Shown piece by piece: positions 37,900-50,329 of a stretch of DNA of 64,000 bases (positions within the stretch are counted from its first letter, which is position 1; every line of letters begins with the position of its first letter). The translations under genes were made by a program, and so were the position numbers. Source of the DNA: Ascidia mentula (taxonomy: Eukaryota; Chordata; Ascidiacea; Phlebobranchia; Ascidiidae); the NCBI GenBank assembly GCA_947561715.1, contig OX387197.1:5577001-5641000 (forward strand), in the 5' to 3' direction. Below the pieces are notes generated by a model, which saw nothing but the letters and a program-made list of their open reading frames with translations, was not told where the DNA came from and did not search any database.

Positions 37900-39234
37900 G
37901 GTGAGTTTACGTGGCAACAAGCGCACAGATGTCACTTGACCTTGAAAGGTCAAATGTCAACTGACCGCTGTGCATTTCCACCACGGTGCACGTCGATAGG
38001 ACATAAGGGCAACCACCTGATCGGGGGTTTGCAATCGGGAACTCGAACCTCTGTAATTGACTTTGCTCGATCTATCCGCTTGCAATATCGAGGAAAGAAA
38101 AGGAATGATTTTAATCGGAATCCGAACACCGGTCGATAAAGGCGTCGCGACGCTGTTAAAAGTTTGAAACTAGCTTAAGGCGTGTAACTTGATCCCTTTA
38201 AGCTCGGAAAGCTATACGTCACTTTTGCGTGGGTGCGTGAAGGCAACAGTGCATAATTTGCTGAGTGACAAACTTGGGAAATACGGCTGTAGCAAATGAA
38301 ATGCAAAGTAAATGTAGTTTGTGCGTTGAGAACTTTTACATATTTTATTGTATTGTTCGATTAAGTCAACCACAACAATGTAATCGCCAGCTAGCTGTGG
38401 AAATGCGCAATGTATGGCGATATTTTCTTTACCTATAAGCACGCTGACAGTGAATATTTTTTTTGTTTTAGATGACATAGACGTGTACCAATACCATTAC
38501 AAGTTATATGTGCCGCTTTAGGCAAAAATCGGTCGTTACGGACAAGCTTTTGTTAAAAAAACACGTGTACTTGCAAAGAAAGAAATATGACACAAGACCA
38601 GCATTATGCTATAAACAAGGGTAAGATTGATTACCGCTATGCTTATTTGGAGCAAAAAAAACGTGAGTGAAATTGAGCTTAGCTATAGACACCTGAGAAT
38701 CATATGATAAACCGGTCGATACACTTTGATTTCCAGCGGTATCTGAGCTGCCCTAGCAACCCAATTTAGGTTTTGATTGATGCCAAGCGCAGGTCTGTGT
38801 TAAGCTCAAAAAGGTTGAATATGCCAATGCTGTGGTCTGATTGATCGCACGAGCAAATATTGGAAACTTGAACCATTAAAAAAGTACACCTAAGGTAGAC
38901 TCAATGTCACACAGGGGGCATGCAAAAATAATTGGTATATTCAGCATGACGTGTAGAGGATTCTGTTTTGCATTCAACAAGTACTTATTAGATGAAATTG
39001 TTACGCACGTATTGTTGCAGTAACTACTCAAATTGCTATGGATAAGTTATTATTAAGTAGGTGTCAGCTTTAAGAAGTCCAATAATACAATTTACGAATC
39101 TGTTTATTTGCAATTGTTGGTTTATTTATACAAACGGGTTCACGGGCAGCATATTTACTATATCTTTAGTACTTGTTGCAAGAAACACAGTTGCATGTTA
39201 GTTCAGGCAACTGACTCTTAAAGGACGTTATATC

Positions 39235-39262
39235 AGGGTCGGCCAAACTTTTCAAAACTGGA
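39235..39262 (+). mobile_element. hAT-like remnant
   Basis: CAGGGTCGGCCAAACTTTTC resembles a hAT-type terminus. It is short and lacks a matching end. Confidence 0.3.
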
Positions 39263-39655
39263 ATCTGTTTGTAGAATATTGAAAACTGGATGGACAGATT
39301 GTCAGTTTGTGGTGAACCGGATTGTTGAAAACATTTTGAAATGTTGTGTATTTTATCATGTGAAAATTGTCACTTCACGAATTCTTGACGCCTTTTATGT
39401 TGCAAAAGGTGTTACTTGGTTTTTGATATGCTTTAAACCACAAAAAATTACGTATCTTTACTTAAAACGACAATTCCATCACGGAACATGTTAAATAACA
39501 TGCACAGCCTGCGGCATACATGACGGGCTGCTGTTAATCGTGTTTATATACAAACCGTATGTACGTATAAACACAAGACCTGTGTGATGTTGCTGCTACT
39601 GCAGCTGTCATAGGAACATGTAATTTCAGTGCTGGGTTGTGCAGGTACAGGAAAC

Positions 39656-42600
39656 ATGATGAGAATGAACGAAACCCCAAGAGACAATGGAAGACAAATG
39701 TCTGTCGGTATTCTCGGTCAAATGAAGGTAATTTTTTCTTTCATAAATTATATATGTGACTGTTCTTTTTTTGGTATGTTTCACATTAAAACAGACAGAT
39801 CTGACTTTACAGAGTATATACAAGGGGCTGATGTGTTCTTTGAACGAATAAAACGTTGAGTTTTCAAGATTGGCAAATAGGCCAATATTCACATTCCGAC
39901 TGCAATTTTAATTCCACAGCGAAACGCAGAAGCGAAAAAGCGCCCAAAAGACTCATCGAAATCCAGCACGTCGCACACCTCCAGGAAAAATCAAAACAGC
40001 TTTAAGGCTTTCCGACCCAACGGGGACGACAAGTCGTGGTTGGTTTGTGCTCTGGCCAGCTTCTTCATCATTGGCTTGCTGGTTGCCGGGGCAATCGTCG
40101 GAGTAAAGTACTCAGCCATTGGAGGCTGGTCCGTCTTTGCTTTAGGCGTGGTCTTGATGTTTTGCGCGACGGTTGCCCTCTGCTGGATCAGACGTAAACG
40201 CCTGGACAGGAACATTGCATTACAAGACCTGGAACCTGTGAGTTTGCTTTTGCGTTGTTTGTCGTTTTTTTTTTGTGGTTTGAAGCAGCTTTTTAGGTAG
40301 ATATTTATACCTTCTTTCATTAAAGCGAAAAAGGCTTGGTTTGATTGTCATTTGTCTGATTCACTTAACTTATCGCGCCGATCGCGATCGTTTAAGTTTT
40401 AACCAGGGCTTCTAAATATTTTCAGCTCGCGACCAATTCAATAGATAAAAACTGTCAGCGACACTTTGTGTTTGACAGTCATGTAATTTTTAGATATTTT
40501 ATTGAAACAGCAGTGTTGACATTAGCATATGTCTAAGGTATTGAGGCGGCGTAGTTCGTGACATATTACAGCAGCTACATGTTTTGTGTGACAAGTCTTT
40601 GCGACCCAGGTCACGCGACCGACATGATTGACACTTCGCAGCAAGTTGTCGTTAATTAGCCGCCCATTGCGTTCTCTCGTCAAAAGACTAGCGCAGATAA
40701 ACACCTGGTAATCGGATTGAACAAAGAGGGTTTTGCAACGGTCAAGTTTCGCTTCGCACGACTTTGCTTACTGTATAAACCCGTCGGTGGGTTATATTCT
40801 GCCTTTTATAAAAGTTATAAGTATACCACAGGTATTGTTAAATTTCTTCTAAATGTTCGACAAAATGAACACTAGAGGTAGCTTAGAAACACAAGTCACG
40901 GCTTTTGTAAATCTCTAAAATAAACAATATCGCCCATAAAGCTGCATGCTGTAAAATTTTGGCAGACGTATCGATTGTTTCTGCAAGTAGAAATAATGAA
41001 TGTTACAGCAGCATATATGGACGATATTGTTTATGTGCAAAAACATCTTTTGAAAAGTCAAATAATCTTGTTTGATTTTATCAGCCGAAGTTTTATCATA
41101 CCGATATCAACGACTTTCCCTACGATCCTGTCCTTCAAAGAGGAGTGACAATTCTTTTTTATCATGGCCAAGATGACTGCCACAAGTGCAGGTCGGTTAA
41201 TACTTAATAGCCTCTAAACATTTCAAAGGTTTACTACCTAATTGAATTGCATTTCTTTAGTCTGATGCGCCAAAGTGACGACATGCACCAAAAGAGCACG
41301 CCTCCAAAAGAAACAGATGGTATTGTTACATAATATGCGTTTAAATTCGATTTTTGTGTTATGAAAGTAAGGCTTCATCCACGCAATGCGAAAACAGTGA
41401 CCGTAAAAACGAAAAAAGCAAAACAATTACCAAATTTGCATGAAACAGCGTTGGCTGCTATATTCTTTCGGACATAAAAACAATCTCGTTTAAGTTGACC
41501 TCGAATATCCAAACATATTTTCTTATATATCAGTTCGAACTAACATCCACCATTAACTAAATTCGTGTGTATGGTTTAGCCTGTGTATGTTTTTTTAGTG
41601 TTTAGTTATGACCATTAGGAGAAAAATGTCATTTAGACAACAGGAAGCTGCCCATTCTTGCTAGGTGGTAACGACGGATCTGTCTTATCTTGTTAGATAT
41701 AAAAAAACTCACAAAGAGTGATTGACGATCAGCGTTAGTGCGATCTTTTATTCCAAAATCTCACAGATATATTGGTTTCGCCTTGACGGCATCGTCAGTT
41801 TCTGTGCTTATTCAAACAGAATCTTTGTGGGTAATTTCGGTCACAACCATTTGTGTAATATGATATCCACTTTGTGCAGAGGACCATAGAGAGGTTCGTA
41901 GGAATGCCAACCATTCTGATCGTAGTTCCACCGTCACACCTACAACACCTAGTGTCGATCGCACACACCGCGCAAAAACACCAAGTCATCATGTTGTTGT
42001 GCACCAGGAAGGCCTCGCCAAACGTAATGTTCAACAAAGTAAGTTCAATTTGGCAACTTCGCATTAACGTACATTGGTTCCCAAACGTTTCGGCGTGCGA
42101 CGCAATTAGACAAGAATTACGACGTACCCAAGTGTATTAGGAAGATTTTTTTATTTAACAACTTAATCGAGTAAATGGATAAATTTGAACATGAGAGATA
42201 AGATTGGACTTTCATTGGAGGTAGTGTCTCTCGACACTGGTGTGTCACAATAAAAAATGATCGCGCGACGTCCTCTGCAACAATAAAAAGACGAACCAGG
42301 GCGTCAGTTTGGGAACTACTGATGTACAGTATTAGAATAAGTACAGTGGTATTTAAATTTGTCACGGTGGTAAAACGTTGAATTTGTGCAGTTCCAGTGT
42401 GTAATATATAATAAGTTATAATTGGCCATTACTTTTGCATTGATATTTGTTTCCTGCCTTCGTGTGTTTTTGCAGCGAATCGAACTCTGCATCCAGATGA
42501 GGAAGAAACGTCGTTTATAGCGCCACCCAGCGATAATGGACAAAAAGAGGGTCGCCAAACGAACGATCAGCTCCAAACGAATCAAAACAATAACGGCAAT

Positions 42601-43332
42601 ATCACAACCACGCCCTACGAAAACGGCGATGTCAGTGCTGTTGTTCAGTCTGGAAGTGAATCAAGTGGCGAAGAAACGTCACGGAACACTGGAGCAACCG
42701 TGATGTCAAGAGATTCGATCCTCACAACCAAAAAGAGAAGGAAAGCGCGAAACAGAGATTGGAGTTCCAATAGAAAAACGAACGACGCCGATGTTATGGT
42801 GGAAAGTAGTTCCGATAGCAGGTCAGTGAACTATATAAAGACAAGGTTACTACAGAACTGACAAACTATACCTGCATAATTTTTTTATTGTCGAAAACTG
42901 GCATTACGCATTGTAACATAAATGGATTAACATTATAATATAGCATTAGGTTACAGTGGTATGGCAGCCACAGCGTAGAGTCAAGTAAGGATTATTTACC
43001 TGAAAAATCCGAGTGAGTAACGCAGGGTCAAGCCTCCGGCAAGGTTTTGAACCCACGACCTTGCGTATTTCGCCCATACATGCAAAAGCTTGCACTACAA
43101 CTGCATTAAAATGTGTGTTATGTATTTCAATCATTGATTCAGCGACAAAGAAACCACGAAACCAAGCGAAAATTTGGCCCAAGGGTCTGAAGAAACAAGG
43201 ACGTATCCTTTGTCACGTGATTCCTTCCTATCCATCAAGAGACGAAAGTTACAAAGGGTTGAAGAGTGGGAGAGGAGGAGGTCGCAAAAGAGTGTGAAGT
43301 CTTCTGACCTGTCGGAATTGGAAGAAACGTAG
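39656..43332 (+). CDS. Unrecognised two-pass membrane protein, 6 exons
   Basis: Exons 39656-39727, 39920-40237, 41085-41191, 41261-41319, 42476-42821 and 43143-43332 join in phase with standard GT-AG borders to 363 residues. The N-terminal 60 residues are basic and serine-rich. Two hydrophobic helices follow: about 65-87 (WLVCALASFFIIGLLVAGA) and 91-114 (GGWSVFALGVVLMFCATVA), closed by a basic RRKRLDRN stop. A loop-like part has FYHTDINDFPYDP and a CHKC pair. The long hydrophilic tail is rich in Asn, Ser and Glu, with a basic KKRRKARNR stretch and an end rich in charged residues. Short connection between helices and basic flanks suggest a hairpin with both termini in the cytoplasm. I do not recognise the family. 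An acceptor (TAATTTCAG) at 39629 suggests an untranslated upstream exon, and an earlier coding exon is possible. Confidence 0.7.
40403..40470 (+). mobile_element. hAT-like end in an intron of the membrane-protein gene
   Basis: CAGGGCTTCTAAATATTTTC then CTCGCGACC and a CAGCGACACTTTG block. It shares the CAGGGCTTCT start with the element end at 691-765. It lies in the intron 40238-41084. Confidence 0.4.
42945..43106 (-). mobile_element. tRNA-derived SINE candidate in an intron
   Basis: Read on the minus strand, GTAGTGCAAGCTTTTGCA (A-box position) is followed about 35 bases later by GTGGGTTCAAAACCTTG, which fits the pol III B box (GTTCRANNC), then about 90 bases of body. It lies between exons 42476-42821 and 43143-43332. 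The A box is imperfect. No other copy is present in the window for comparison. Confidence 0.4.
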
Positions 43333-44264
43333 CTCCCGGAGCACTGTAGGTAAGATCTTGACAAATCTTTCCCAAGCATCCATCGTGGTTTTACGTTGGT
43401 CATATAAAATATCAACTTCACACAGGAAAAAGATGTGAATGTTCGCAAAAAACAATCTGTATGTGTCCAGTATAAAAATGATAGGCTACAGTTAAGTGAT
43501 TCTCAACCACAGCGCTTAACCATCTTCCTTGTGGGTCTCGTTATCCCACAGTGAAATCACCAACGCTGAAATACCGAAATAACGGCTGACATTTGCTATT
43601 GTTTTCATAGGAGCTATGCAGCATAACAATCACGTCGCCGTGTCATAAAACAAGCAAGAACCGCAGATCTTGCTGTAGAGAGAAAGCATTCAGGAGACAA
43701 GAGAGACATTTCGCTGTTCAACTATGAAGATCAGCGGCTAATGGATCTTTTTTTTGAGTAATCCTTTTTCGACACCCTTTTCTATGTCCTATGTGAAGTG
43801 CAATCATCGGCATGCTATGTGAGGCGTTACAGTAGGAAGTTTGGTATATCTGTATAATACCTGCAAAGAACCATTGTAAAATAAGTTTCAGGTGCTATAA
43901 AAAGAATTGCAATCCTTGAATGTCTGAAATTTTTCGCGAGTTCTCAAGTAAACAAAGCTACAAGGTAATGACAAACTACAGCACTTCGTACAGCAGCGGC
44001 ATTTTTGAGGATTCGGTTTCCTTCGTCACTGATGCTAGCCCTGGTGTTGAGTATTCCCGATGCACTTATTCCAGCACATGTAATTTTAGCTTGCAATTCC
44101 CCCGTTTTGGGGGCTGCTATGCGCTTTACTATTCAATTTGTCCTTCTAAATTACCGTGCCATATTTGTCCAATCGCAGGCATAACGTTATTTTATGAATC
44201 GCCCTCGCATTCCGATAAAGTTTACGATTGTATCAAACTGTCTGGTGGATTGTGCAGTATTTGA

Positions 44265-44270
44265 ATTAAA
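44265..44270 (+). terminator. Possible variant polyadenylation signal ATTAAA
   Basis: This is the first good hexamer I noticed downstream of the membrane-protein stop at 43330-43332, but it is over 900 bases away. The interval 43333-44618 otherwise holds no supported gene. Confidence 0.2.
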
Positions 44271-44383
44271 TGATGCGCGAGCAGCTGGGACTCATTCCAG
44301 TTGAAGCTATCTTCAATGCTTTTACCAAGTACAATCAATACAAAGTCTATTTTTATTGTGCGCCATAAAATGACAAATCCGGG

Positions 44384-44391
44384 TTTTTATT
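44384..44391 (-). terminator. Polyadenylation signal AATAAA of the ZNF207-like gene
   Basis: AATAAA (TTTATT on the plus strand) occurs about 230 bases past the stop at 44619-44621. A further one lies about 35 bases downstream near 44352. Confidence 0.4.
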
Positions 44392-44618
44392 GGTCTTGTT
44401 TTTGGGTGCCTTATGAAACACAAATATCGGTGGGGCCAAAATTGACATTAGTACAAATGATTTAAGGACTAACAGCAGCAGTAACAAGATGTCATAAGAA
44501 TTTTAGCAAGAAATGATGTTCAGATAGCAACCAATGGCAGCCTCCTAAGCGCCCAAAAAAGACTCATAAAAATCTGAAATTCATTGATATTTACACACCA
44601 AATTGATCACATGTACCA

Positions 44619-46542
44619 CTAGTAAACAGTTCCACGGCTTTGGTAACTGGCAGGCATCGGAGGGGGCATCATTTTCTTTGGCAAACCACGATAGCACTGC
44701 ATTTTGCTTCGAATTTCCTCAAGTGATACATCCTCATCATCAGGGTGCATTAAATTGCTGTTGGTCGAGATGGATTTTGGCCCAGTCGAGCCAGCTTTGC
44801 CTGCATCACCAGCACTGCCCACATCTTGTTTGCTTTGTTGGATATTCGATGCAGCTGGAAACAATGGCTTTGGCATTGGAGGCGCCTGATTGCTTGAAGG
44901 CCCATCTCCATCTTCTTGGTTGGGATGGCTAGAATTTCCCTGTTGGTTTTCACCAGAGTTAAATGCCCCTCCTGGTGGCCCAGACATGTTCGGCATATTT
45001 CCAGGCATCATTCCTGGTCCACCAGGACCCATATTTGGTCCCATTGGACCACCTGGACCCATTTGGTGGGGATATGGACCCATAGGTCCACCCATCATTC
45101 CCATAGGTCCCATCATTCTCTGATTGGGCATTGGCCATCTGTTTGGGCCAGGCATACCCATTGGTCCTCCCATCGGTCCCATGGGACCACCCATTGGGCC
45201 CATCATCCCACCCATTGGTCCCATCATCCCACCCATAGGGGGCATCCCCATACCTGGAAATGGCATTTGTCCCGGCATGTTGAACTGGTTGGTGTCATCA
45301 TCGCTATCGTCACTGTCATCGCTGTCATCAGTACGTTGGCGCTTGCCTTTAGGGCCACCTTGATCTCGGACCTTCTTCGCATGTTCCTCTTGGTCTTTCT
45401 GGGGAATTCCTTCCATGCCGTAGATTTCTATCTCCACATTGGTGCGACCCTGAACTGAGTTGGGTACCGCAGTGATGGTTTCCTTGTGAACCTAAAGAAA
45501 CAAACACTTGCAAACAAAAATGAAACGATCGCTTCAAATTGTTGCTCTGGCCTGTCTACCTACCTGACGAAAAAGGCATGCGAACAACAATAGCTTCTTC
45601 ATGACAAACTCTTGTGTAGCCATTAATGGTTGTCAATGTCAAATATGTCAATAACCACTGTTTTTGAATGAATTGAATCAAAAATGACCACACAGTGTTT
45701 ATCATGCAAGAACAAAATGTTACACTAACGTTGCAAGCAAGTAAGTCAATTGAAGCTTTGCATGTAAAAAAAGTATCGCTTTCCCTGTAAGGCACAAACC
45801 TGCATCAATATCTCTGTCCCAATATACATCCATACAAAAGAGCTGAATAATAGGCTTGTGTATATTGCACAACACAATAAAGCTATTTATAATTTGAAAA
45901 TGTACCAAAACTCGAACTTACAGATGTTCCTTCTTCAAAGAATAGCCAACCAGAATGTGATGGAGGAAGGTAAGTAACATTAACTGAGCTACAATTTGCA
46001 CAGACCACAACTTTGGCAATGGGAGTTTAAACAAATGATTTATATATATATGTTTTTTACATCCATTATACACAAGTCACTTACCATTTTAAAGTTGGCA
46101 GTTAACAGAAATGGGATGGAATTGCTATATACAATTTATTAACTTAAACTTACTTTGACTTGTCGGCAGTGACGTATGTGTGCTTTTGATGCGAGAAAAA
46201 TATTTTAGGTAGCTTACTTTAACACATAAGCTTTCACACAGATATACAAAAGCTTACTGTTTGACGACAGCTAGGTGCGATTCCCGTCACACAAAAATTG
46301 CTCTCTTGTCGATGATTTTTTAAATTCAGTTTGAAACCCTATCAAAAACACCATGGCAAGTGTTTATAACTTACTTGCATGCAATGAATTGCCAGTCCTG
46401 GACCAGTGAACAGTTTCTTGTGGCAGACATGACATTTGAAATGCTTGGCCTTCTGATGTTGAATGAGAATTTTTTCATCATCAAACACTCGGTTGCAGTA
46501 CCAGCACCAGGGCTTGATGGGTCTCTTCTTTTTACGTCCCAT
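44619..46542 (-). CDS. ZNF207: ZNF207 / BuGZ homologue, 2 exons
   Basis: BuGZ binds microtubules and loads the checkpoint protein BUB3 onto kinetochores, aided by phase separation of its low-complexity region (established knowledge). Exon 1 is 46542-46375 (ATG at 46540-46542) and exon 2 is 45491-44619. They join in phase after CMQ to 346 residues; human forms have about 480-495. Residues 1-60 carry the paired zinc fingers: [20 protein letters not shown], then [20 protein letters not shown], almost identical to human. Next come [33 protein letters not shown] and an acidic [12 protein letters not shown] run. A Met-Gly-Pro-rich stretch built of GPMGGMM-like units follows. The C-terminal block [18 protein letters not shown] is the GLEBS (BUB3-binding) motif. 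The low-complexity part is shorter than in vertebrates. The frame is intact. Confidence 0.95.
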
Positions 46543-46577
46543 TTTGACAGGTATATCACAGCAATAAACAATATTTG

Positions 46578-46580
46578 TCT
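46578..46580 (-). promoter_or_regulatory. Acceptor-like site just upstream of the ZNF207 start
   Basis: On the minus strand GTTCACTTAACAG/ACAAATATTG lies 36 bases before the ATG. It is either the end of a 5' untranslated intron or a spliced-leader acceptor, since mRNA trans-splicing is known in ascidians. No donor was assigned. Confidence 0.3.
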
Positions 46581-46599
46581 GTTAAGTGAACAAAATAAC

Positions 46600-48520
46600 T
46601 TTGTGAATTGTGTGAGAAACTTGGAGTTGAATCCAGGTAAGAGAAAGCCAAAGATGACATACTAATCAATACAATCTGGTATACAAGCAAACGTTTCGGA
46701 CACTGCTGTGCTCATCTTTGCTAAGTCATGAAATTATTGATTTATTTGTAACAAATAATACGATAAAAAACTAATACTTTATCCAATTCAAAAAATAAAT
46801 TCGGTAAAGAATGTTACAATGTGAGCCTGGTTATCTCTTTCTGTCTTGATGACCCATATGTAATGCTGATATCCCAGTCTGCAGAGTATGGCAGCTGCAT
46901 GCGCAAGTTTTTCTTAAACTTTTTTTGTTTGCACGCCAAATTTTTTTGACTGCACGCGAAAATTTTTCGGCACACGAATGTCTATACATAAAACAATTTA
47001 AAGAAAGACATTTTATCGTTTTCGTTGCACGCGGGCTTAGGGGTTGTCGGTGGTGCACGCAAAACACAAAGACACAAACAAAATGGAGTCGGTCAGAGTC
47101 AGCCAGGCGGCAACTTCCGTTTTGCAACAAAAACCTACTAATCTTGAAACAAATCATATATAACACAAACACATCCCGCTTTTATTCTTTTACAGTATCT
47201 ACGATTCTCAATCACCTCTTATAATTTGTACAAAAGCATTTCTTTTTTCCCAAATACAAACCTAAAACGAGAAACGAAGCACAAGCACGCGCGCGTCTGC
47301 GTTCTGTAAACGACGATGTTAAATTGTCTTAGAGGCTTCACAATATAGTAGTTTTACATGCACCCGAGAGGTTTCTGGCAAACGTTTTTGGGGTTGGTCC
47401 GGATTTTACTTATAATTTTTGTTCCATTTAAAGTTGCTGCTTTTTCTTCCTATCATATATATTTTTTGACTCATTTAGTTGTGTAATTGCCGTAAACTTT
47501 CCAGCTTTTGTATGTTTTGCTTGATGCTGCTGCGACTGAAACTACGTCTGCTTGCGTCTTTACTATGGGCTACCTTAATTTGATTCCGAGAGCAGTCTTA
47601 CTTTATTGAATAGAAAAACACTTTGCAATATCAGGTGGCTTATCTTTAAACTGTTCCAAGCGCGTTAGTGACTGAGCGAATATAACTTTTACCGCGCGCC
47701 ACCGCGCCAGTCAAGTATTAAAGACTAGTTGGGTTGCAGAGAATCATGAGGGGGGTGCGAACGTTGCAACACGTACACTATCTCAGAAACTTTCATTTCA
47801 GGCTGAAATCTGTCATTCTTTTTAAATTAGACAAATATATTTCGCTTTGTTAAAAGCATCAGTAGTGTCTTATTCAAATAGAATCACCGGCAACACGTAT
47901 TTAACAAGTTAAACCAACTCCGTCTGTATCCGTGATTTCGTCTGTGGTCCAAATGTGTGAAGAATTAAGTTCGGAAACATGCTTGTGGTGCTACAACCTA
48001 GCCTGGCTTCCATTCGTAAGCCAAATAACGTTTCATTTGCATGTTTACTCACAAATAACAACTACTTATTATAACTTATAGTTGTAATATTAACTGTATA
48101 ACATAACTAGGGAGCCTGGTTTTTAAAGGTTTTGCTTATTCAGTTTAGGTTCGGTCCGGTTCAAAATTTACCGAGCAAACTCGGCTAACCGAAGTCAATA
48201 CTAGCATATACTTTATACTTGGTCGCACCCACAGCTCAACCTAAAAACCTAGGTTAAAAATTTGTAACTTTGTTTTTTCAAATGTAAAGTATCTTGATTA
48301 TTAGTAAAATACTTAAATCACCAGAGTCTATTATGTTCTACTTCATGAGGTGATGTTTAAAGCCAAACAATTTCACTCCCATGAGCAACAGAAAAAACAC
48401 TGATTGTTTAATCTTTTCTCGTGGTAAAGTGATTTTCTTATTTGAGTGAAACTGCCCCGTGTTGCAAAACGCAAAAGTATATAGGCTATGTCATTACTAA
48501 ATGTTCATGTTTTGATTGGA
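46600..48520. other. No supported feature between ZNF207 and the repeat arrays
   Basis: AT-rich sequence with a few short open frames (for example 46925-47224) that carry no recognisable motifs and no splice-consistent partners. The ZNF207 promoter should lie in the first few hundred bases, but no TATA box is obvious. Confidence 0.4.
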
Positions 48521-49504
48521 ACCCAGCAAACATCAAACGTGGAAGGAACGTTTTTGTTACGTTGACTTTTGGTTGAAACGTTCATTAACGTAAATCGAAC
48601 CAAAAAATTTTTACTGGTTGCATGTTTTCCAAATATTAACGTTGATTCTACGTTTCCTTTCTACGTTTTTTAAACCAACCAAATATCAGCGTTGAACTAA
48701 CGTAGGAAATGAACGTCTTCTAAACCTAACCTAATTCCAACGTTCTTTTGTTGTTAATCGTAAAACGTTGTATCAACCAACCAAAACCTAACGTTTATTG
48801 AATGTTGTTATGATAACGTTATAATAAAGAACCAAACATCAACGTTATTCTAATGTTATCGGAAAAACAAAAAATCAACCAACCAAAACCTAACGTTTAT
48901 TAAACGTTGTTATGATAACGTTATAATAAAGAACCAAACATCAACGTTATTCTAATATTATCGGAAAAACAAAAAATCAACCAACCAAAACCTAACGTTT
49001 ATTGAACGTTGTTATGACAACGTTATAATAAAGAACCAAACATCAACGTTATTCTAATGTTATCGGAAAAACAAAAAATCAACCAACCAAAACCTAACGT
49101 TTATTGAACGTTGTTATGATAACATCATAATAAAGAACCAAACATCAACATTATTCTAATGTTATCGGAAAAACAAAAAATCAACCAACCAAAACCTAAC
49201 GTTTATTGAACGTTGTTATGATAACGTTATAATAAAGAACCAAACATCAACGTTATTCTAATGTTATCGGAAAAACAAAAAATCAACCAACCAAAACCTA
49301 ACGTTTATTGAACGTTGTTATGACAACGTTATAATAAAGAACCAAACATCAACGTTATTCTAATGTTATCGGAAAAACAAAAAATCAACCAACCAAAACC
49401 TAACGTTTATTGAACGTTGTTATGATAACGTTATAATAAAGAACCAAACATCAACGTTATTCTAATGTTATCGGAAAAACAAAAAATCAACCAACCACAA
49501 CCTA
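48520..49504 (+). repeat. 102-bp tandem repeat array, left part
   Basis: About seven units with a period of exactly 102 bases (CCAAAACC at 48781, 48883, 48985, 49087). Each contains CCTAACGTTTATTGAACGTT, TGATAACGTTATAATAAAG, CATCAACGTTATTCTAATGT and TATCGGAAAAACAAAAAATC. Units are over 95 percent alike by eye. The leading 48520-48775 is a diverged AACGTT-rich edge beginning CCCAGCAAACATCAAACG, which looks like the end of the element that hosts the array. Confidence 0.9.
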
Positions 49505-50029
49505 CGTAATGGTGGGAAACAAAATTGAAATTTTGTAAACGAATTTTGTGAACGAATTTTGTGAACAAAATTCTTGACGACGACTGGCCACATGATGGGG
49601 GTAGAGGGCCATACTTGAAATTAGAAGCGTTACGCAAACGTGCTGTAACATATTATGGAATAAAAATGCTAGGTTATACAGGTGTCAAATGAGCTATATT
49701 AAATCAACACTACCGGATAAATTGGACAATGTTGGTCCAAACGTGAGATAATGGGGCCGGGGTTAAGAATTGTTCCTAAATCAGAAATCTTTTTCAACTA
49801 ATTTATCAAACTAATCTGTTGGAACATGTCATACGAATTAATCCCAAACAAACTAGATTTTCATCCACTATCACACGAAACAAACGCTGTGCGAAATATG
49901 TGTGAGTAGGGCATATGTTGAAGCAAAACGTTTCTTAATTTAAAGTTGAAACGCCTCAGTAAGTATAACTTACGTCTATATATACTGTGATAACTGATTT
50001 TATCTATTCAAAAACGCAAAAAGTTGCAC

Positions 50030-50230
50030 AAAAACATCATGAACATAGCATGAATTAAAATTTGTTTTCGAAACAAAATTCGATTACAAATGCCTTTGAT
50101 CCGTTAATCACTGTGTTGTATAGAGTGGGAAACAAAATTTGTTTTCGAAACAAAATTCGTTTATAAATGCATTTAAACCGTTAATCACTGTGTTGTACAT
50201 AGTGGGAAACAAAATTTAGTGGGAAACAAA
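50030..50230 (-). repeat. Inverted copies of the 77-bp unit in the left arm
   Basis: Two to three diverged units reading TTTTCGAAACAAAATTCG, CAAATGCCTTTGATCCGTTA and AGTGGGAAACAAAATTT. They are the reverse complement of the units in the right arm, closest to those at 56000-56190 with CACTATGTACAACATGG. Confidence 0.75.
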
Positions 50231-50329
50231 AAAACAGAATCTGTAATTTGTGTGTGAAGTTCAAAGTCACTTGATTTAAAAATGTCAAAAAATGTTTCGA
50301 CCACCATCGCAGGCGGTCTCTCAAAATCA

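Noticed and set aside
43920-44264. 114-codon plus-strand open frame between the membrane-protein gene and ZNF207
   Set aside because: Lies in the probable 3' region of the upstream gene, with no recognisable motif or start context.
44890-45458. Plus-strand frames of 77-180 residues opposite ZNF207 exon 2
   Set aside because: They are antisense readings of the repetitive Met-Gly-Pro region of a clearly conserved minus-strand exon.
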